Positions 26,696 to 35,840 of a stretch of DNA of 38,772 nt are shown here, piece after piece. Source of the DNA: an uncultured Phycisphaerales bacterium (GTDB taxonomy: Bacteria; Planctomycetota; Phycisphaerae; WQYP01); assembly GCA_903845195.1 (NCBI GenBank), contig CAIMWO010000057.1:73186-111957 (forward strand). The letters are read 5' to 3'. The notes beneath the pieces are model-generated. The model had not been told where the DNA came from and ran no database searches. It saw only the letters and a program-made list of their open reading frames with translations. Every line of letters begins with the position of its first letter. Position 1 is the stretch's first letter. Position numbers and translations under genes: made by a program.

Positions 26696-26767
26696 AAATC
26701 TTTTCGCCGATCGGCAATCGCGGACATCGCGGTGGCTGATCCGCCTATTCCAGAAGGAACAAGACTC

Positions 26768-28456
26768 ATGGCGATTTCCGATACCATCAAGAAAGGCGCG
26801 ATCCGCGCCCCGCACCGCTCCCTCCTCCGCGCCACCGGCGTCATCCAGCATGATTCCGATTGGGACAAGCCCTTCATCGCCGTGTGCAACTCCTTCGTCC
26901 AGATCATCCCCGGCCATGCCCACCTGGACGTGGTGGGCCGCAAGGTGCGCGAAGCCGTCCGAGCGGCAGGGGGGGTCCCCTTCGAATTCAACACCATCGG
27001 AGTCGATGACGGCATCGCCATGGGCCACACCGGCATGAAATACTCCCTCGCCAGCCGCGAACTCATCGCCGACTGCGTCGAAACCATGCTCCGCGCCCAC
27101 TGCTTCGACGGCGTCATCTGCATCCCCAACTGCGACAAGATCGTCCCCGGCATGCTGATGGCCGCCGCGCGCGTCAACATCCCCGCCGTCTTCGTCTCCG
27201 GCGGCCCCATGAAGGCCGGCAAAGATCCCACCACTGGCAAGGCCATCGACCTGGCCACCGTCTTCGAAGCCGTCGGCGCCCAATCCGCCGGGAAAATGTC
27301 TTTGAGCCAGCTCAAGGAAATCGAAGAGTCCGCCTGCCCCACCTGCGGCTCATGCTCCGGCATGTTCACCGCCAACTCCATGAACTGCCTCTGCGAAGCC
27401 CTCGGCCTGGCCCTGCCCGGCAACGGCTCCATTCTCGCCGTCGATAACGCCCGCGACCGCCTCTTCGAAGCGGCCGGCCGGGCCATCGTTGACATGGTCA
27501 AGAAAGACATCAAGCCGCGGGACATCCTCACGCGCGCCGCATTTGAAAACGCCATCGCTCTCGACATGGCCATGGGCGGATCGTCCAACACCATCCTCCA
27601 CACCCTGGCGCTGGCCATCGAAGCGGGCGTTCCCTTTGGTATCGAGCATCTCAACGAAGTCGCCCAGCGCGTGCCCCATGTCTGCAAAGTCGCCCCCTCG
27701 GGCAAGTACCACATGGAAGATGTCGACCGCGCCGGCGGCATTTCTGCCATCCTCCAGTCCATCAGCAAAAAGCCCGGCACGCTCGACCTCAGTTGCATCA
27801 CCGTCACCGGCAAGACCCTCGGCGAAAACATCGCTGGTGCCGTCATCAAAGACAACGATGTTATCCGCTCTGTCGAAACCGCCTATTCGCAAACCGGCGG
27901 CCTGGCCGTCCTCTTCGGCAATCTTGCCCCGCGCGGCAGCGTCATCAAGGCCGCGGGCGTCACCCCCAACATGATGAAGTTCACCGGCCCCGCCATCATT
28001 TTTGAATCGCAGGAAGCCGCCTACGAAGGCATCCTCGGCGGTATGGTCAAGGCCGGACACGTCGTGGTCATCCGCTACGAAGGCCCGCGCGGCGGCCCGG
28101 GCATGCAGGAAATGCTCGCCCCCACCAGCGCCATCGCCGGCGCCGGCCTGGGCGAATCCGTCGCCCTCATCACCGACGGCCGCTTCTCCGGCGCCACCAA
28201 GGGCGGCTGCATCGGCCACATTTCCCCCGAAGCCGCGGCCGGCGGCCCCATCGCGCTGGTCAAAGAAGGCGACCTCATCGAAATCGACATCCCCGCCCGC
28301 AAACTCAACCTGCTGGTCGACGACGCCGAACTCGCCAAACGCAAAGCCACCTGGAAACCGCACCCGGCAAAGATCACCTACGGCTATCTGGCCCGCTACG
28401 CGTCCCAAGTCACCAGTGCGGATACGGGAGCCGTGCTGCGAACGCCAGTGCTGTGA
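26768..28456 (+). CDS. ilvD: Dihydroxy-acid dehydratase
   Basis: A 562-residue enzyme that dehydrates 2,3-dihydroxy-isovalerate or -methylvalerate in valine and isoleucine synthesis. Cluster ligands appear in [18 protein letters not shown] and [17 protein letters not shown], the pattern of [Fe-S] cluster IlvD/Edd proteins. [21 protein letters not shown] and [12 protein letters not shown] are also strongly conserved in IlvD, which separates it from 6-phosphogluconate dehydratase. The start is ATG 26768 with GAAGGA upstream; the frame extends further 5' but without family similarity. No other branched-chain gene is adjacent. Confidence 0.97.
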   Translation: MAISDTIKKGAIRAPHRSLLRATGVIQHDSDWDKPFIAVCNSFVQIIPGHAHLDVVGRKVREAVRAAGGVPFEFNTIGVDDGIAMGHTGMKYSLASRELIADCVETMLRAHCFDGVICIPNCDKIVPGMLMAAARVNIPAVFVSGGPMKAGKDPTTGKAIDLATVFEAVGAQSAGKMSLSQLKEIEESACPTCGSCSGMFTANSMNCLCEALGLALPGNGSILAVDNARDRLFEAAGRAIVDMVKKDIKPRDILTRAAFENAIALDMAMGGSSNTILHTLALAIEAGVPFGIEHLNEVAQRVPHVCKVAPSGKYHMEDVDRAGGISAILQSISKKPGTLDLSCITVTGKTLGENIAGAVIKDNDVIRSVETAYSQTGGLAVLFGNLAPRGSVIKAAGVTPNMMKFTGPAIIFESQEAAYEGILGGMVKAGHVVVIRYEGPRGGPGMQEMLAPTSAIAGAGLGESVALITDGRFSGATKGGCIGHISPEAAAGGPIALVKEGDLIEIDIPARKLNLLVDDAELAKRKATWKPHPAKITYGYLARYASQVTSADTGAVLRTPVL

Positions 28457-28488
28457 GCGCACGGCTGGGTGTTTGATTAGGAGATCAC

Positions 28489-29178
28489 GTGAGAAGCATC
28501 CAACAGCAATGCACGTATTGCGGTAGGACTGGCGAGCTCACACGCGATCATATCCCCCCCAAGAACTTGTTTCCCAAACCGCGCCCGAGCAATCTCATTA
28601 CGGTTCCGTGTTGCGAGACATGCAATGCAAGTTTTTCAAGAGATGATGAGCATTTTCGCACGATCGTAGCGTGCACTGAGGAGACCGCCCAACACCCTGA
28701 GGCGCAGAAGCTTTGGGAGCAGAGGATATTAAGCCAACTGCATCGAACAGGCGGCTCCGCCCCGCATGAATTGATTAAGCAAAGCTTTGGCAGCGACGCA
28801 ACAAATGTTACGGAATTTCAGATCCATGAAGCGGAAGTTCGCATCGCTGGAGTACTCGTTCGGATCGTAAAGGGTTTACACTTCTTCGAGATGGGCGTGT
28901 CTTTACCAATATCCTGCGAGGTCAGATTCAGCCTCGATACCAATCTTGTAGACGTCGGCGGACCTGCTGGAGCGATCAGTGTCTTTGACGCTGCGCGCGG
29001 AAGCCGAGGCCGCGACATCGGCGATGGTGTATTCAGCTACCGAATGGCCGAATGGTTAGGCAAACCGGGCGGGACCATATGGCTGCTTGTGTTTTTCAAA
29101 AGCCTGGCATTTCTCTGTTCGACTGCGCAAGAGACGGGCAACGCGCCTGACAAAACGATCATCGCCGTAATGCCTTGA
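28489..29178 (+). CDS. HNH-endonuclease-like zinc protein
   Basis: A 229-residue protein starting at GTG 28489, with AGGAG well placed before it. The N-terminal domain has C8-x2-C11, then TRDHIPPKNLFP with D20-H21, and CCETCN (C42, C45 and N46), the zinc-knuckle layout of HNH-type nuclease domains found in restriction, toxin and uncharacterised proteins. The remaining 150 residues are unassigned. Base composition is more AT-rich than ilvD and the rest of the window, and codon choice is different, suggesting acquisition by transfer. The 3' end overlaps the convergent zinc-ribbon gene by 20 bases. Confidence 0.75.
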   Translation: MRSIQQQCTYCGRTGELTRDHIPPKNLFPKPRPSNLITVPCCETCNASFSRDDEHFRTIVACTEETAQHPEAQKLWEQRILSQLHRTGGSAPHELIKQSFGSDATNVTEFQIHEAEVRIAGVLVRIVKGLHFFEMGVSLPISCEVRFSLDTNLVDVGGPAGAISVFDAARGSRGRDIGDGVFSYRMAEWLGKPGGTIWLLVFFKSLAFLCSTAQETGNAPDKTIIAVMP

Positions 29179-29950
29179 GCATCTCCTCATCTTTCTTCTG
29201 CTGATCGTAGAGAGGCTTAAGCATTTTGTACTCTTGAGCTTCCTGACCTGTCATGAAACGACCGTTCGCACTCTTGAAATCTAGCTGTGCTTTTACGCCT
29301 TGCTCAAAATCATAGGAACTTGAATAGGTGCTATTCGATCCTGATGATCTGTACGCTTGAGTTCTGGCCTCTGATTCCGCGGCTTCGACAAGTCTCTTTT
29401 GTTCTCGATCTTTGGCTTCCTTTGCTTCTTGCTCGCGGTGTTGTTCAGCTTCAAATTGAGCGATTGTTGAATGTGCTGAACTGAGCGCGTCTGTAATTTC
29501 GGATCTTGTTACTCGGTGAGGCGATGCCTCACTAATGAGTTCACGAAACTTGTCGACAACTGTACTATCATGTTTAACTTCGTAGGACTTTGTGGCGTGG
29601 TCATATTCGACGAGCCAGTCTGAACCGCGTGTGAGTTCCCATGTGTCACGTATGAAAAGTACCCACGTCAACATCGCGACCACTATCAGCACACCACTAA
29701 CCATGGCGGTGATACCGATCCAGTTTGACTGCAAATACTCGATCTGAGACGAAAATGTCCTATTGGAATGCAGATCGGTCTTCGGTACCTCCTCGTTTGA
29801 CGGCACGCTGGGCTCATCCAAATTTACGTCCATTGCCGGGACGATTAGCACCGTCCCACATTGATTGCATTTAGCTCTTTTTCGCCAGAATTTTTCCCCC
29901 ATCACGATTGGACTTCCACACTTGTAGCAATTGAAATGAACTACATTCAT
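29159..29950 (-). CDS. Zinc-ribbon membrane protein with coiled coil, function unknown
   Basis: A 263-residue protein. The N-terminus has a zinc ribbon, C8-x2-C11 (CYKCG) and C28-x2-C31 (CNQCG), a linker, one membrane segment at about 76-96 (IGITAMVSGVLIVVAMLTWVLF), and then a soluble region. From about 160 to 200 it is charged and heptad-like (EAEQHREQEAKEAKDREQKRLVEA is split here only for description: it begins at residue 167), followed by a Ser/Tyr-rich linker and a Lys/Gln-rich tail. I do not recognise the family. It shares the lower-GC composition of the HNH-like gene that it meets tail to tail. Confidence 0.72.
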   Translation of the reverse strand: MNVVHFNCYKCGSPIVMGEKFWRKRAKCNQCGTVLIVPAMDVNLDEPSVPSNEEVPKTDLHSNRTFSSQIEYLQSNWIGITAMVSGVLIVVAMLTWVLFIRDTWELTRGSDWLVEYDHATKSYEVKHDSTVVDKFRELISEASPHRVTRSEITDALSSAHSTIAQFEAEQHREQEAKEAKDREQKRLVEAAESEARTQAYRSSGSNSTYSSSYDFEQGVKAQLDFKSANGRFMTGQEAQEYKMLKPLYDQQKKDEEMLKALRR

Positions 29951-30218
29951 GTTTCAGCCTCCGAAGTCGTCGCCGAATCAGGCCGTGCATTTATTCTACT
30001 TCCGTCCCTGCATGATTACCACACACAAAGACACGGCAGATTGATCACGACCACGGCCTACGCCAGTATCGTACACTCCGCCCGTTCGCTCCTCGAGACT
30101 AATCTGCGCGGGTGTAGCGTTAGGTCGCTGAGACAAGTTTCATCCACTTAATCTTTGACCCCATCCCGTCGCAGCGATAACGTATAACGTATTACCAAAT
30201 TGAAAAACCGGAGTCCGC

Positions 30219-30683
30219 ATGATGTCGAACGTCAATCCACCCGTCGCCCCTTCCGGCAAAGCGTGTTGTTCCCTGGCGCGGCTACTTATGCTGGTGACGC
30301 TGGGGGCGTATCTGGGTGTGCTGACGGACGTGCGGCTGGAGCATGTCGATAGGGTTCGCCACCAGTGGATTCCGTGGATTCCCATCATCTATGCGGGGGT
30401 GATGGCGGTGCTCTGTTTGATCGCGGTGGTGGCGTGGAAGCCGATGACGCGGCGGCTGGTGTTCTGGTTGTCGCTGCTGGCGTTTGTGGTAGGGGGGCTG
30501 GGGTACTGGTATCACAATGACGGCAACGTGGTCGGGCCGATGACCCAGGCCGCAGGGGCGTGGTATGACCCCGCGGTGAAGCACCCGGACGATGCTCCGC
30601 CGGAGCTGGCGCCGCTGTCATTCGCGGGACTGGGATTGCTGGGTCTGCTCGCCTCGGCGAAGCGCTCGCAGATGGGGACATGA
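30219..30683 (+). CDS. Small four-segment membrane protein, function unknown
   Basis: A 154-residue protein. Hydrophobic segments lie at about 20-36, 53-73, 82-99 and 131-147. The loop between the third and fourth (WYHNDGNVVGPMTQ and on) is polar and the C-terminus ends LASAKRSQMGT. GGAG precedes the first ATG, and a second ATG follows directly, so either could be used. I do not recognise a family; similar small proteins of planctomycetes are annotated as hypothetical. Composition returns to that of the main chromosome. Confidence 0.7.
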   Translation: MMSNVNPPVAPSGKACCSLARLLMLVTLGAYLGVLTDVRLEHVDRVRHQWIPWIPIIYAGVMAVLCLIAVVAWKPMTRRLVFWLSLLAFVVGGLGYWYHNDGNVVGPMTQAAGAWYDPAVKHPDDAPPELAPLSFAGLGLLGLLASAKRSQMGT

Positions 30684-30710
30684 TCGCGTTTACGGTCCGC
30701 GTGAAAACAG

Positions 30711-30812
30711 CTACCACAGAGACGCAGAGGCACAGAGGTTTCACAGAGGGCGGACATAATGGAATTTGGTTTGGACTCGGTGTGTTTTCCGCGCCTCTGT
30801 GCCTCATGGTAG
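30711..30812. repeat. Inverted-repeat element with CACAGAG-type arms
   Basis: CTACCACAGAGACGCAGAGG at 30711-30730 continues into CACAGAGG. It is matched in reverse complement by GCGCCTCTGTGCCTCATGGTAG at 30791-30812, whose complement reads CTACCATGAGGCACAGAGGCGC. The centre also carries TTTCACAGAGG. Arms of this kind (accacagag...gaggcacagag) occur as dispersed small palindromic elements in several genomes. It ends 38 bases before the GTPase start and could also fold in RNA. Copy number elsewhere is unknown from one window. Confidence 0.62.
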
Positions 30813-30850
30813 CATGGTGTGGGAAGTGATCGCTTGCGGAGGTGTTCGCC

Positions 30851-31831
30851 ATGCCCGCCAATCTCACGCCCGATTACGATCGAGCCGATGCCAAGTACCG
30901 CGCCGCAACGGATGACGAAGCGCGCCTGCTGGCGCTCCGCGAAATGTTCTCGGTCATTCCCAAGCACAAGGGCACCGAAAAACTTCAGGCCGATCTCAAG
31001 CAGCGCATTTCACTGCTGCGCAAAACGATCGCTCGCGCCCCGGCGAAGTCCGGACCTGACCCGTTCTACATTCCTCGTTCCGGCGCCGGCCAGGTGGTCT
31101 TCGTCGGCCCGCCGAATGTGGGCAAATCGCTGCTCGTCGGACGCACCACCCACGCGCCTGTAAAAGTCGCCGACTATCCTTTCACCACCGCGCTACCCGT
31201 GCCTGGAATGGCGCATTGGGAAGATATTCAGTTGGAGTTGGTCGACACGCCGCCCGTAACCGCTGATCACATTCCGCCCGGACTGATGGGAACCATCCGC
31301 TCCAGCGATATTCTGGCTCTGGTTGTGGATGCCTCGACCGATCCCCTGGAGCAAACCGATCTGCTTTTGACGCTGATGGCCCAGCGTGAGCTGATCCTGC
31401 ACAGCGTGCCGCGCGCTCAGCTTGATCCATCAACCCCCCACGAGCACACCGCCATTCTCGTCGCCAACAAGGCCGACCTTGCCCCGGCCGAAGCGATCGA
31501 CACCCTGCGCGATCTTTACGCAGACAAAATCGAACTGCTCGCCGTTTCTGCCGAAACCGGGACGGGTATCGATCGCATGCTGGCGCGCTGCTGGCAACTG
31601 CTGTCGTCCATCCGCGTTTACACCAAGGAACCGGGGCAACCGCCGGACATGAAGAAACCCTTCGTGCTGGAATCCACGAGCACTGTCGACGATCTGGCCC
31701 GCGAAATCCATCGCGAATTGCCGGATAAGATGAGATTTGCCAAGCTCTGGCGCGACGGCATTCCGCCGGGTCAGCAGGTGCACCGGACGGAATCGCTGCG
31801 GGATAAAGATGTTGTGGAAATTCACGAATAA
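30851..31831 (+). CDS. TGS-domain GTPase, Obg/DRG-like
   Basis: A 326-residue protein. After a helical N-terminus (1-70) it has G1 GPPNVGKSLLVGRTT, the G2-like YPFTTALPVPG, G3 as DTPPV, G4 NKAD and G5 SAET. The C-terminal 70 residues form a TGS domain (VYTKEPGQPPDMKKPFVLES and RDKDVVEIHE). This layout, G domain then TGS, is that of DRG- and Obg-family translation GTPases. The switch II Gly of DTPG is Pro here. The role is probably ribosome-associated, by family. The start is ATG 30851 with GGAGG upstream. It is monocistronic between the repeat element and a convergent lipoprotein gene. Confidence 0.87.
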   Translation: MPANLTPDYDRADAKYRAATDDEARLLALREMFSVIPKHKGTEKLQADLKQRISLLRKTIARAPAKSGPDPFYIPRSGAGQVVFVGPPNVGKSLLVGRTTHAPVKVADYPFTTALPVPGMAHWEDIQLELVDTPPVTADHIPPGLMGTIRSSDILALVVDASTDPLEQTDLLLTLMAQRELILHSVPRAQLDPSTPHEHTAILVANKADLAPAEAIDTLRDLYADKIELLAVSAETGTGIDRMLARCWQLLSSIRVYTKEPGQPPDMKKPFVLESTSTVDDLAREIHRELPDKMRFAKLWRDGIPPGQQVHRTESLRDKDVVEIHE

Positions 31832-31852
31832 CAGCCCAGGCGGCGTGGCCGC

Positions 31853-32176
31853 TCAGTTCGCCTTTACGACCACAGCCTGCACGATGAACACTTCTCCGCG
31901 GCTTTCAATACCCTTGAACGCGATCTGCGTTCCGACGGCCGGAACGTAATTTTTCATCGCTTGATTTTTATAAATAAAAATTGTGTCTTGGGTCCAATAG
32001 CAGAGGATTCTTCTGTCGGCCGTCTCCACGGTTGCCGTGTATTGTTGCGGATCGATTTCCACGACGGTGCCGATCCCTTGGGCAGCTCCGACGCGATCCG
32101 GCGGCGGAGATTTGCCTGAACTGCATGCGGCCAGCATCATCGCGGCGATCAGCACTATCCATCCCCGGCAATGCAT
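31853..32176 (-). CDS. Small predicted lipoprotein
   Basis: A 107-residue protein with lipobox LAAC at residue 18 and a mature beta-rich domain (about 35-105, VVEIDPQQYTATVETADRR). The signal and the RBS (AAAGGA before ATG) support it. No enzyme motif is visible. The short domain resembles the small beta-barrels of metal-efflux or DUF5666-like lipoproteins, but I cannot assign it with confidence. It converges with the GTPase gene. Confidence 0.75.
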   Translation of the reverse strand: MHCRGWIVLIAAMMLAACSSGKSPPPDRVGAAQGIGTVVEIDPQQYTATVETADRRILCYWTQDTIFIYKNQAMKNYVPAVGTQIAFKGIESRGEVFIVQAVVVKAN

Positions 32177-32329
32177 CTGCAGATTCCTTTCGTGTGAATT
32201 GGGGTGCCTTTCTCACTGGTGCAGGAGCCCTGCCGGGCATGATTGCATCGAGCGCCGCCCTCCGCGCGCTCTTCCGCAATCCCTCTATCGCGCCTATCAT
32301 ACCTTCCTTTGCACTTTCCGGAAAAATCC

Positions 32330-33070
32330 ATGGAGCCGGCAGTCAAGGTCACGCACCTGAAGAAGAGCTATCGCCAGGGCGAGCGCCAGGTACAGGCACT
32401 CCGCGGAGTCGAGTTGACGATCGCCCGCGGCGAATTCGTGGCGATCATGGGGGCTTCCGGCTCGGGAAAGTCCACGCTCCTCCATCTCTGCGCCGCACTC
32501 GATCGACCGGATGAGGGCTCCATCGAAGTCGCAGGCCAAAAACTCGAAACCCTCAGTGAACGGCAACTCACGCAGTTTCGGCGCCGCCGCATCGGTGTGA
32601 TCTTTCAGCAATTCAACCTGATCCCCACCCTCACCGCCTTCGAAAACATCGCCCTGCCCGTGCAGCTTGATGGCTCATTCAATGCCCAGCATTCCGCGCG
32701 CATCGGCGAACTGCTCCGCATTCTTAAAATCGATCATCGTGCGGACCATCGTCCCGATGCCCTGTCCGGCGGCGAGCAACAGCGCGTCGCTATCGCCCGC
32801 GCCTTGATTATGGAACCGCCGGTACTCTTCGCCGATGAGCCCACCGGTAATCTCGATTCCAACTCAGCCAATCAGTTCTGGACGCTGCTGGAAGATGCCG
32901 CCCGGGCATTCGACACGACCATTGTCATGGTGACGCACGAACCGACCGCGGCCCGCCATGCCGACCGCGTGGTCGTCCTGCGGGACGGCCAAGTCTCCGG
33001 CGAATTTGCCGTTCAGGACTTCGACGACCCCGGCGCTCTGGCCGCCCACTACCAAACCATCGCCACCTGA
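32330..33070 (+). CDS. ABC transporter ATP-binding protein, LolD/MacB-type exporter
   Basis: A 246-residue ATPase. Walker A is GASGSGKST, the signature [15 protein letters not shown], Walker [13 protein letters not shown] ([12 protein letters not shown] in the actual spelling), and the H-loop [14 protein letters not shown]. The N-terminus [22 protein letters not shown] and the DEPTGNLDS sequence are the marks of the MacB/LolD/FtsE exporter class. It drives the large permease encoded 64 bases downstream. Substrates of such pairs include lipoproteins, antimicrobial peptides and siderophores; the genes do not specify one. The start at ATG 32330 removes an unlikely 29-residue N-terminal extension. 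Confidence 0.93.
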   Translation: MEPAVKVTHLKKSYRQGERQVQALRGVELTIARGEFVAIMGASGSGKSTLLHLCAALDRPDEGSIEVAGQKLETLSERQLTQFRRRRIGVIFQQFNLIPTLTAFENIALPVQLDGSFNAQHSARIGELLRILKIDHRADHRPDALSGGEQQRVAIARALIMEPPVLFADEPTGNLDSNSANQFWTLLEDAARAFDTTIVMVTHEPTAARHADRVVVLRDGQVSGEFAVQDFDDPGALAAHYQTIAT

Positions 33071-33134
33071 CCGGCAGGAAGACCGCAAACGATGAAGTTT
33101 GCGAATTGAACACAGTTTACGAATCGCGAGCCCC

Positions 33135-35753
33135 ATGCCCATCGCTCTTCGACTAGCTCTCCGCCAATGGTTCAATCGCCCGCTGCGGCCGATCCTCTGT
33201 TCGATCGCCATCGCCGCCGCGGTGGCGTTGATCATCTGCGTCGGCGCTGGATTCGATTCGCTCCGCTATTCGCTCAACACCGCGATCGGCCAGTTGCTCG
33301 GCGTGGCTGAAGTGCATGTTCGCGCATCGCAGAAGGGCACTGACACCCGCGTCCCTGCCGCCATGCTCGAAACGCTGCGTCACCGCCCTGAAGTCGAAAT
33401 GGCCAACGGACGCGTCCAGGGATTTGCCCGTCTCACCAAAGAAGGCGAAGAGCCCCGCTGGTTCCAAACCGTCGGCATCGATCCGGTGATGGACGAAAAA
33501 CTTCGACCCAAGGGATACACGAGCGGTCACGCGTTCTCCGGCAAAGCCGATGAAATTACACTTGATTCCGGCGTGGCAGACATACTCAGCCTGCGCGTGG
33601 GCGATAGAGTTCTATTCAATTTCGACGGCACAGATGCGACGAACCGCAGTGTGACCATCGTCGGCATTGTGGCCCGTCCCGCCATCGATCTCATCAGCAA
33701 ACCCACCGTCTATGCCCCACAAACCCTCTTCCCCGGCGACGCCCAGATGCCACTCGGTTACAACGTTATCGACCTCAAACTTCGCAACGTCGAAGACTTC
33801 GATACCTACTCCACTAATCTCGGCAAGGAACTCGGACCCGCGGTTATGGTTTCTCCCGGCACAACCAGCAAAGCCCGTATGGGCAACGAATCGCACATGA
33901 TTCAAATGGGTCTGACGCTTCTCTCCGTGGTCTCCGGAATCTGCGCCGCTCTGATCATCGGCACGACCCTCTCCGTTGGCGTGCAGGAGCGCATCCGTCA
34001 GTTTGGCCAGCTTCGTTGCATCGGCGCCTCACGCAGTCAGCTCGTCACTTTCCTCGCCGCCGACGCCCTGCTCCTCATGATCGGCGGACTGATCATGGGT
34101 GTGGCACTTGGCCTGGGGCTTTCCTCTCTGGCTATTCATTTTCTGCCGCAGTTCTTCCTCGCCTACAAGATTTCCGCATCATCGCTGGGCATCGCGCTGG
34201 CTAATGGCTGCCTGGCCACGCTCGTGGGGACGCTCGTGCCGATATGGCAGCTTACCCGCGTTACGCCGATGGCAGCCGTCACCACCACCGCACACCGCGC
34301 ACGTTCCAAACGACTCTGGCTCGCGGCGGTCTTGGGGCTGTCCTGCCTGGCGATTCAAGCCGCCCTATGGGCACTTATCCCCTCCCGTGAAGTGCGATTC
34401 CTCAGCTATACCACCGTCGGAATTCCCCTCATCTTCATCGGGTACACGCTGCTTGGCCCCATGTGCCTCATTGCTCTGGAAAAACATGGTGCGACGATCA
34501 TCGGTTTGCTCATGGGCATCAAACCCTCGCTCCTGCGCAATGCCTGGTCTCGCACTCCCTGGCGCGCCGGCGCCATGATTGCTGCCCTCATGATCGGCGT
34601 GACGCTCTTCACCACCGTTCGCGCCCGCGGCGAAAGCATTCTCAAATCATGGTCGTTCCCCGCCAAATTCCCCGATCTCGTCTTGTTCAGTCCAACTTCC
34701 GTTTCTGCCAAACGTATCGACCTGATCCGCAAGGATCATCCGGAAGCCGCTGAAATCAGCGGTCTGGCCGCGTTTCCCGTCAAGATGCCCAACTCGGCCT
34801 TCCGCGTCGGCGAGGTATTGGCCAACGGCAGCACCAATTTCGTGGCCGTCGATCCGCAGAGTTTTCCCACCATGGTCGAGATGGATTTCATCCAGGGAGA
34901 CCGCCAATCCGCCCTGCGAAAACTCGCAGAAGGCGGCCATATCCTGATCTCCAAAGAGTTCTATAACGCGCGCGGCCTGGGCGTTGGCGACAAACTCACA
35001 TTCCTAGATCACGAAGGCAAAACCGTCGATTTCACCATCGCCGGTGTTGTGACCTCCAATGGCATGGATATGGCCAAAAATTATTTCGACCTCCGCTCCA
35101 CCTTTCAGGAAGCCGCAATCAGCAGTGTTCTGGGTACCCTCGACGATGCCAGGAAACACTTTCAACTCAACGGCGTCAACCTGATGCTGCTGAATCTCAA
35201 CCCCCAAGCCGCCAATGCCGCTGCATCCAACAAACTCCGCGAAGATCTCCAGCAGGAAGGATTCCAGTCCGCTTCCTCCGTTGAGATGAAGACCGGCATC
35301 AGGGATCTCATCCAGCACGTCGTCGACATCCTGAGCATCATTTCCGTCGGCGGACTCTGTGTCGCATCGCTGGGCGTCGCCAACATGGTCATCGCTTCCG
35401 TTCACGCGCGGCGTTTTGAGTTCGGCGTGCTTCGCGCCATCGGCGCAGGACGCTGGCAGTTAATCCGTCTCGTCCTCGCTGAAGTCACGCTTATCGGCCT
35501 GGTCGCCGGCATCCTCGGCGCTTTGGCTGGCCTTCACTTCACGTTCATGGGCACGCTCGTGGACCGCACCATGGTCGGCTTCCCGACAAAATTCCTCAGC
35601 CCCACGTGGCCCGGACGGCTCGTCGCCATCCGCGACAGCCTCTTCGTCGCCGCGGCAATTACCATTCTTCTGGCCTGGCTCGCTTCGTTGCTTCCGGCCA
35701 TCAAGGGCGCCTATGCCGCCCAACGCACCCTCCTTGCGGGAGGTCGCGCTTAA
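33135..35753 (+). CDS. Large FtsX/MacB-type ABC transporter permease
   Basis: An 872-residue protein with two FtsX-type permease halves. The first membrane segment (about 20-38) is followed by an extracytoplasmic domain (45-255) and three segments ending near 375; the cytoplasmic loop after it holds GQLRCIGASRSQL at 291-303. A second set of segments (about 403-500) precedes another extracytoplasmic domain and three C-terminal segments, with the matching FGVLRAIGAGRWQL motif. The duplicated layout is typical of the ABC3/MacB-like exporter permeases. The ATPase is the preceding gene. A strong promoter for the next gene starts immediately after its stop codon. Confidence 0.9.
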   Translation: MPIALRLALRQWFNRPLRPILCSIAIAAAVALIICVGAGFDSLRYSLNTAIGQLLGVAEVHVRASQKGTDTRVPAAMLETLRHRPEVEMANGRVQGFARLTKEGEEPRWFQTVGIDPVMDEKLRPKGYTSGHAFSGKADEITLDSGVADILSLRVGDRVLFNFDGTDATNRSVTIVGIVARPAIDLISKPTVYAPQTLFPGDAQMPLGYNVIDLKLRNVEDFDTYSTNLGKELGPAVMVSPGTTSKARMGNESHMIQMGLTLLSVVSGICAALIIGTTLSVGVQERIRQFGQLRCIGASRSQLVTFLAADALLLMIGGLIMGVALGLGLSSLAIHFLPQFFLAYKISASSLGIALANGCLATLVGTLVPIWQLTRVTPMAAVTTTAHRARSKRLWLAAVLGLSCLAIQAALWALIPSREVRFLSYTTVGIPLIFIGYTLLGPMCLIALEKHGATIIGLLMGIKPSLLRNAWSRTPWRAGAMIAALMIGVTLFTTVRARGESILKSWSFPAKFPDLVLFSPTSVSAKRIDLIRKDHPEAAEISGLAAFPVKMPNSAFRVGEVLANGSTNFVAVDPQSFPTMVEMDFIQGDRQSALRKLAEGGHILISKEFYNARGLGVGDKLTFLDHEGKTVDFTIAGVVTSNGMDMAKNYFDLRSTFQEAAISSVLGTLDDARKHFQLNGVNLMLLNLNPQAANAAASNKLREDLQQEGFQSASSVEMKTGIRDLIQHVVDILSIISVGGLCVASLGVANMVIASVHARRFEFGVLRAIGAGRWQLIRLVLAEVTLIGLVAGILGALAGLHFTFMGTLVDRTMVGFPTKFLSPTWPGRLVAIRDSLFVAAAITILLAWLASLLPAIKGAYAAQRTLLAGGRA

Positions 35754-35781
35754 TTGACACCGCCTATCGCGCCGATAGTAT
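35754..35781 (+). promoter_or_regulatory. Sigma70-type promoter of the APH-fold kinase gene
   Basis: A perfect TTGACA (35754-35759), 16 bases, then TAGTAT (35776-35781). It lies right after the permease stop (35751-35753) and about 60 bases before the start codon at 35841. Nearby AGTATA at 17 bases would also serve as -10. It separates the kinase gene from the export pair. Confidence 0.62.
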
Positions 35782-35840
35782 ACGTGTTTTCCTGTCCCCG
35801 AATCGTTCTGGATGGCCACTGAGCCAGTCTGAGTAAACCC

